Below are positions 15,435 to 17,070 of a stretch of DNA of 17,070 bases, piece after piece. The notes beneath the pieces are model-generated. The model was not told the origin of the DNA. It worked only from the letters and a program-made list of their open reading frames with translations, and made no database searches. Both the position numbers and the translations under genes were made by a program. Position 1 is the stretch's first letter. Every line of letters starts with the position of its first letter. The stretch comes from Cytophagia bacterium (lineage in GTDB: Bacteria > Bacteroidota > Bacteroidia > UBA7662), in the NCBI GenBank assembly GCA_009926405.1, contig RFOZ01000027.1, positions 1 through 17,070 on the forward strand, written 5' to 3'.

Positions 15435-16013
15435 ATGAAACGAATCCTTGGCATGCTCCTCCTCTTGGTTGGATCCCTTACCCTCAGCAGCTGCGGCTAC
15501 AACACCATGGTAACCCTCGACGAAGAAGTTTCCGGTCAATGGGCCAACGTCGAAGCCGCTTATCAACGCCGTTCCGATCTGATTCCCAACTTGGTGAATA
15601 CCGTCAAAGGCTATGCAGACTTCGAAAAATCAACCCTCATGGCCGTTACCGAAGCCCGTTCCAAAGCGACCTCGATGCAAATCGATCCCTCCAAATTGGA
15701 TGAAAAAACATTGGCTCAGTTTGAGCAAAACCAAAACGCCCTCAAAGGAGCCCTGTCCCGACTCTTGGTGGTCATGGAAAAATACCCGGACCTCAAAGCC
15801 AACCAGAACTTTCTGGAGTTGCAGTCCCAATTGGAGGGTACCGAAAACCGAATCAATGTCGAAAGACGCCGATTTAATGAATTGGTGCAGACCTACAATG
15901 GAACCCTGCGCCGCTTTCCCAATAACCTCACGGCCGGTATGTTTGGCTTTGAGACCCGTGCCTATTTCAAATCCGAAAGTGGTTCCGAAAAAGCCCCGCA
16001 GGTTCAATTCTAA
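15435..16013 (+). CDS. lemA: LemA family lipoprotein
   Basis: A 192-residue LemA family protein. The N-terminus is a lipoprotein signal peptide with lipobox LSSC and Cys20 as the likely lipidated residue. The family signature follows directly: GYNTMV (21-26), then QWANVEAAYQRRSDLIPNLV and NTVKGYADFEKSTLMAVTEA, continuing into a long helical coiled region with QFEQNQNALKGALSRLLVVMEKYPDLKANQNFLELQSQLEGTENRI-type heptads. The structure is expected to be an antiparallel helical bundle exposed at the cell envelope. The biochemical function is unknown. In Bacteroidota it is commonly followed by two TPM-domain genes, as here, with the stop overlapping the next start (TAATG). Confidence 0.95.
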   Translation: MKRILGMLLLLVGSLTLSSCGYNTMVTLDEEVSGQWANVEAAYQRRSDLIPNLVNTVKGYADFEKSTLMAVTEARSKATSMQIDPSKLDEKTLAQFEQNQNALKGALSRLLVVMEKYPDLKANQNFLELQSQLEGTENRINVERRRFNELVQTYNGTLRRFPNNLTAGMFGFETRAYFKSESGSEKAPQVQF

Positions 16014-16444
16014 TGGCCTCTGATCTGTTCTCCCAGGATGATTTGAACCGCCTCGGCGAGTGCATTCGCTTGGCAGAACTTCAAAGTTCCGGTGAAATCC
16101 GCGTACACCTCGAGAAACATTGCCGAGGCAATGCCCTCGACCGGGCCCGGGTGCTGTTTCATCAAATAGGCATGGACCGCACCGAGCTCCGAAACGGCGT
16201 TTTGATTTATATCGCCACCCACGATCGAAAGGTGAGCATCCTGGGCGATGAAGGAATTCATCAAAAGGTTACCGATCGTTTTTGGACCCTGGAATTGGAT
16301 AATTTATTGGCGTCTTTTGGTCGAGGCGAATACCTGCACGGCTTGGAACAAGTCATCTCCGATGTAGGAATCCGGCTCAAAGAACATTTCCCCGTTGGAA
16401 ACAACGATCGTAACGAACTCTCCAATGAAATCAGCCTGGGCTAA
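16013..16444 (+). CDS. TPM domain-containing protein (short, without signal peptide)
   Basis: A 143-residue protein consisting almost only of a TPM (TLP18.3/Psb32/MOLO-1) domain. Characteristic parts are GECIRLAELQSSGEIRVHLE (15-34), the HQIGMDRTELRNGVLIYIAT segment (50-69), the short DRKVSILGDEGIH (71-83), and FGRGEYLHGLEQVISDVGIRL (102-122). No signal peptide or membrane segment is visible, so it is either cytoplasmic or held by partners. Its ATG overlaps the lemA stop by one base, and its last 20 bases overlap the start of the next TPM gene, indicating coupled translation of all three. TPM domains have reported acid phosphatase activity in plants, but the bacterial role is unsettled. Confidence 0.9.
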   Translation: MASDLFSQDDLNRLGECIRLAELQSSGEIRVHLEKHCRGNALDRARVLFHQIGMDRTELRNGVLIYIATHDRKVSILGDEGIHQKVTDRFWTLELDNLLASFGRGEYLHGLEQVISDVGIRLKEHFPVGNNDRNELSNEISLG

Positions 16445-17070
16445 TCGCTTGAATCCGTCCTCTGCGCGGTCGGCTCGTCCTCTGGTCCTGCGGGTAAGCG
16501 CTTGGATGGCAGCCCTATGGCTTTGCCTGGTTTGGGCCGGCTCGGTATGGGCCCAAATTCCGGATGCCCCCCAGCCGGCACGCCTTTGCAATGATTTCAG
16601 CGGAACGCTGAGCGCACAAGAAATGCAGGAATTGGAATCAAAGCTGGACTCGTTTGACCGCGAAACCTCGGTTCAAATTTGTTTGGTGGTGGTTCCAAAC
16701 CTGGGAGGCTTCGAAGTATCGGATTATGCGACCCGGCTTTTTGAAAAATGGGGCATCGGCCGGGCCAAGCAGGACGACGGAGTCCTTTTGTTATTAGCCC
16801 TTCAGGAGCGCAAAATCCGCATCGAAACGGGCTACGGATTGGAATCCGTCATCACCGACGCTCTATCGAGGCGGTTGATTGAACAAAAGATCGCCCCTGC
16901 ACTCCGCGGCGGGGGGGTTGCTGAGGGGCTGCAAGCCGGTTCTAACGGGTTGATGAGCCTTATTCGAGGCGATTACCAGGACCTAGAGGCCCGTCCGGAG
17001 GGTGATGGGGGCAAACCCATCGGTGGTTCGGCCCTTTTTTGGATTTTGCTTGGCTTGGTTTTGCTGTTGA
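16425..17070 (+). CDS. Exported TPM domain protein, YgcG-like (cut by window end)
   Basis: An open frame from ATG 16425 runs off the window end after 215 codons. The N-terminus has an Arg-rich stretch, then a hydrophobic segment (about 27-41) and a probable signal peptidase site after VWA (41-43). The TPM domain spans about residues 52-180: LCNDFSGTLSAQEMQELESK, TSVQICLVVVPNL, YATRLFEKWGIGRAKQDDGV (101-120), LLLLALQERKIRIETGYGLE (121-140) and ITDALSRRLIEQKIAPALRGG. A Gly-rich spacer and the start of a transmembrane segment (about 202 onward, ALFWILLGLVLLL) come next. This layout, signal peptide, TPM, membrane anchor and often a Gly/Ser-rich tail, is the YgcG/Rv2345-like form. It overlaps the previous gene by 20 bases. 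A run of seven G (16911-16917) lies within it. Confidence 0.9.
   Translation, partial: MKSAWANRLNPSSARSARPLVLRVSAWMAALWLCLVWAGSVWAQIPDAPQPARLCNDFSGTLSAQEMQELESKLDSFDRETSVQICLVVVPNLGGFEVSDYATRLFEKWGIGRAKQDDGVLLLLALQERKIRIETGYGLESVITDALSRRLIEQKIAPALRGGGVAEGLQAGSNGLMSLIRGDYQDLEARPEGDGGKPIGGSALFWILLGLVLLL

Overview
The window looks like chromosomal DNA of a bacterium in the phylum Bacteroidota. The main evidence is a SusC/SusD pair, the LemA-TPM-TPM gene order, a NatB-type permease, and one TAnnTTTG-like -7 promoter element. GC content looks moderate, roughly 50% or a little above by eye, which is high for much of the phylum. The genus cannot be named from this sequence. Coding density is high, genes are packed in short operons with many start/stop overlaps, and no tRNA, rRNA, CRISPR array, insertion sequence or phage gene was seen.

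Layout. (1) 1-2531, + strand: the last codons of an ABC-transporter ATPase, its NatB-like permease and a two-domain Ppx/GppA phosphatase, all joined by overlaps. (2) 2536-4750, - strand: a DUF3050 protein of the heme-oxygenase-like fold followed by a small RecD/Dda-type helicase. (3) 4811-8711, + strand: an NhaD Na+/H+ antiporter, an orphan RmlC epimerase, a tryptophan 2,3-dioxygenase-family protein and a WYL-domain regulator. (4) 8752-10591, - strand: a ferredoxin reductase, a [2Fe-2S] ferredoxin and a RidA-family protein, convergent with group 3. (5) 10765-15314, + strand: a SusC/SusD outer-membrane uptake pair closed by a strong intrinsic terminator. (6) 15435 to the end, + strand: LemA lipoprotein and two TPM-domain proteins, the second cut by the window edge.

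How the genes may work together. The most suggestive area is 6767-10591. A dioxygenase that would open the indole ring of tryptophan is translationally linked to a WYL regulator and faces an operon encoding an NADPH-ferredoxin electron chain plus a RidA protein that resembles 2-aminomuconate deaminase, a late enzyme of tryptophan/kynurenine breakdown. This may be a partial aromatic amino acid degradation locus, but the middle enzymes are absent here.

The most novel candidate is the DUF3050 protein. It shows a full set of spaced Glu/His/Glu/His-Asp-His residues like those binding two irons in heme-oxygenase-like diiron oxidases (SznF, CADD, UndA). It may therefore be an uncharacterised oxygen-activating enzyme. 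Everything else is recognisable housekeeping or typical Bacteroidota accessory content.
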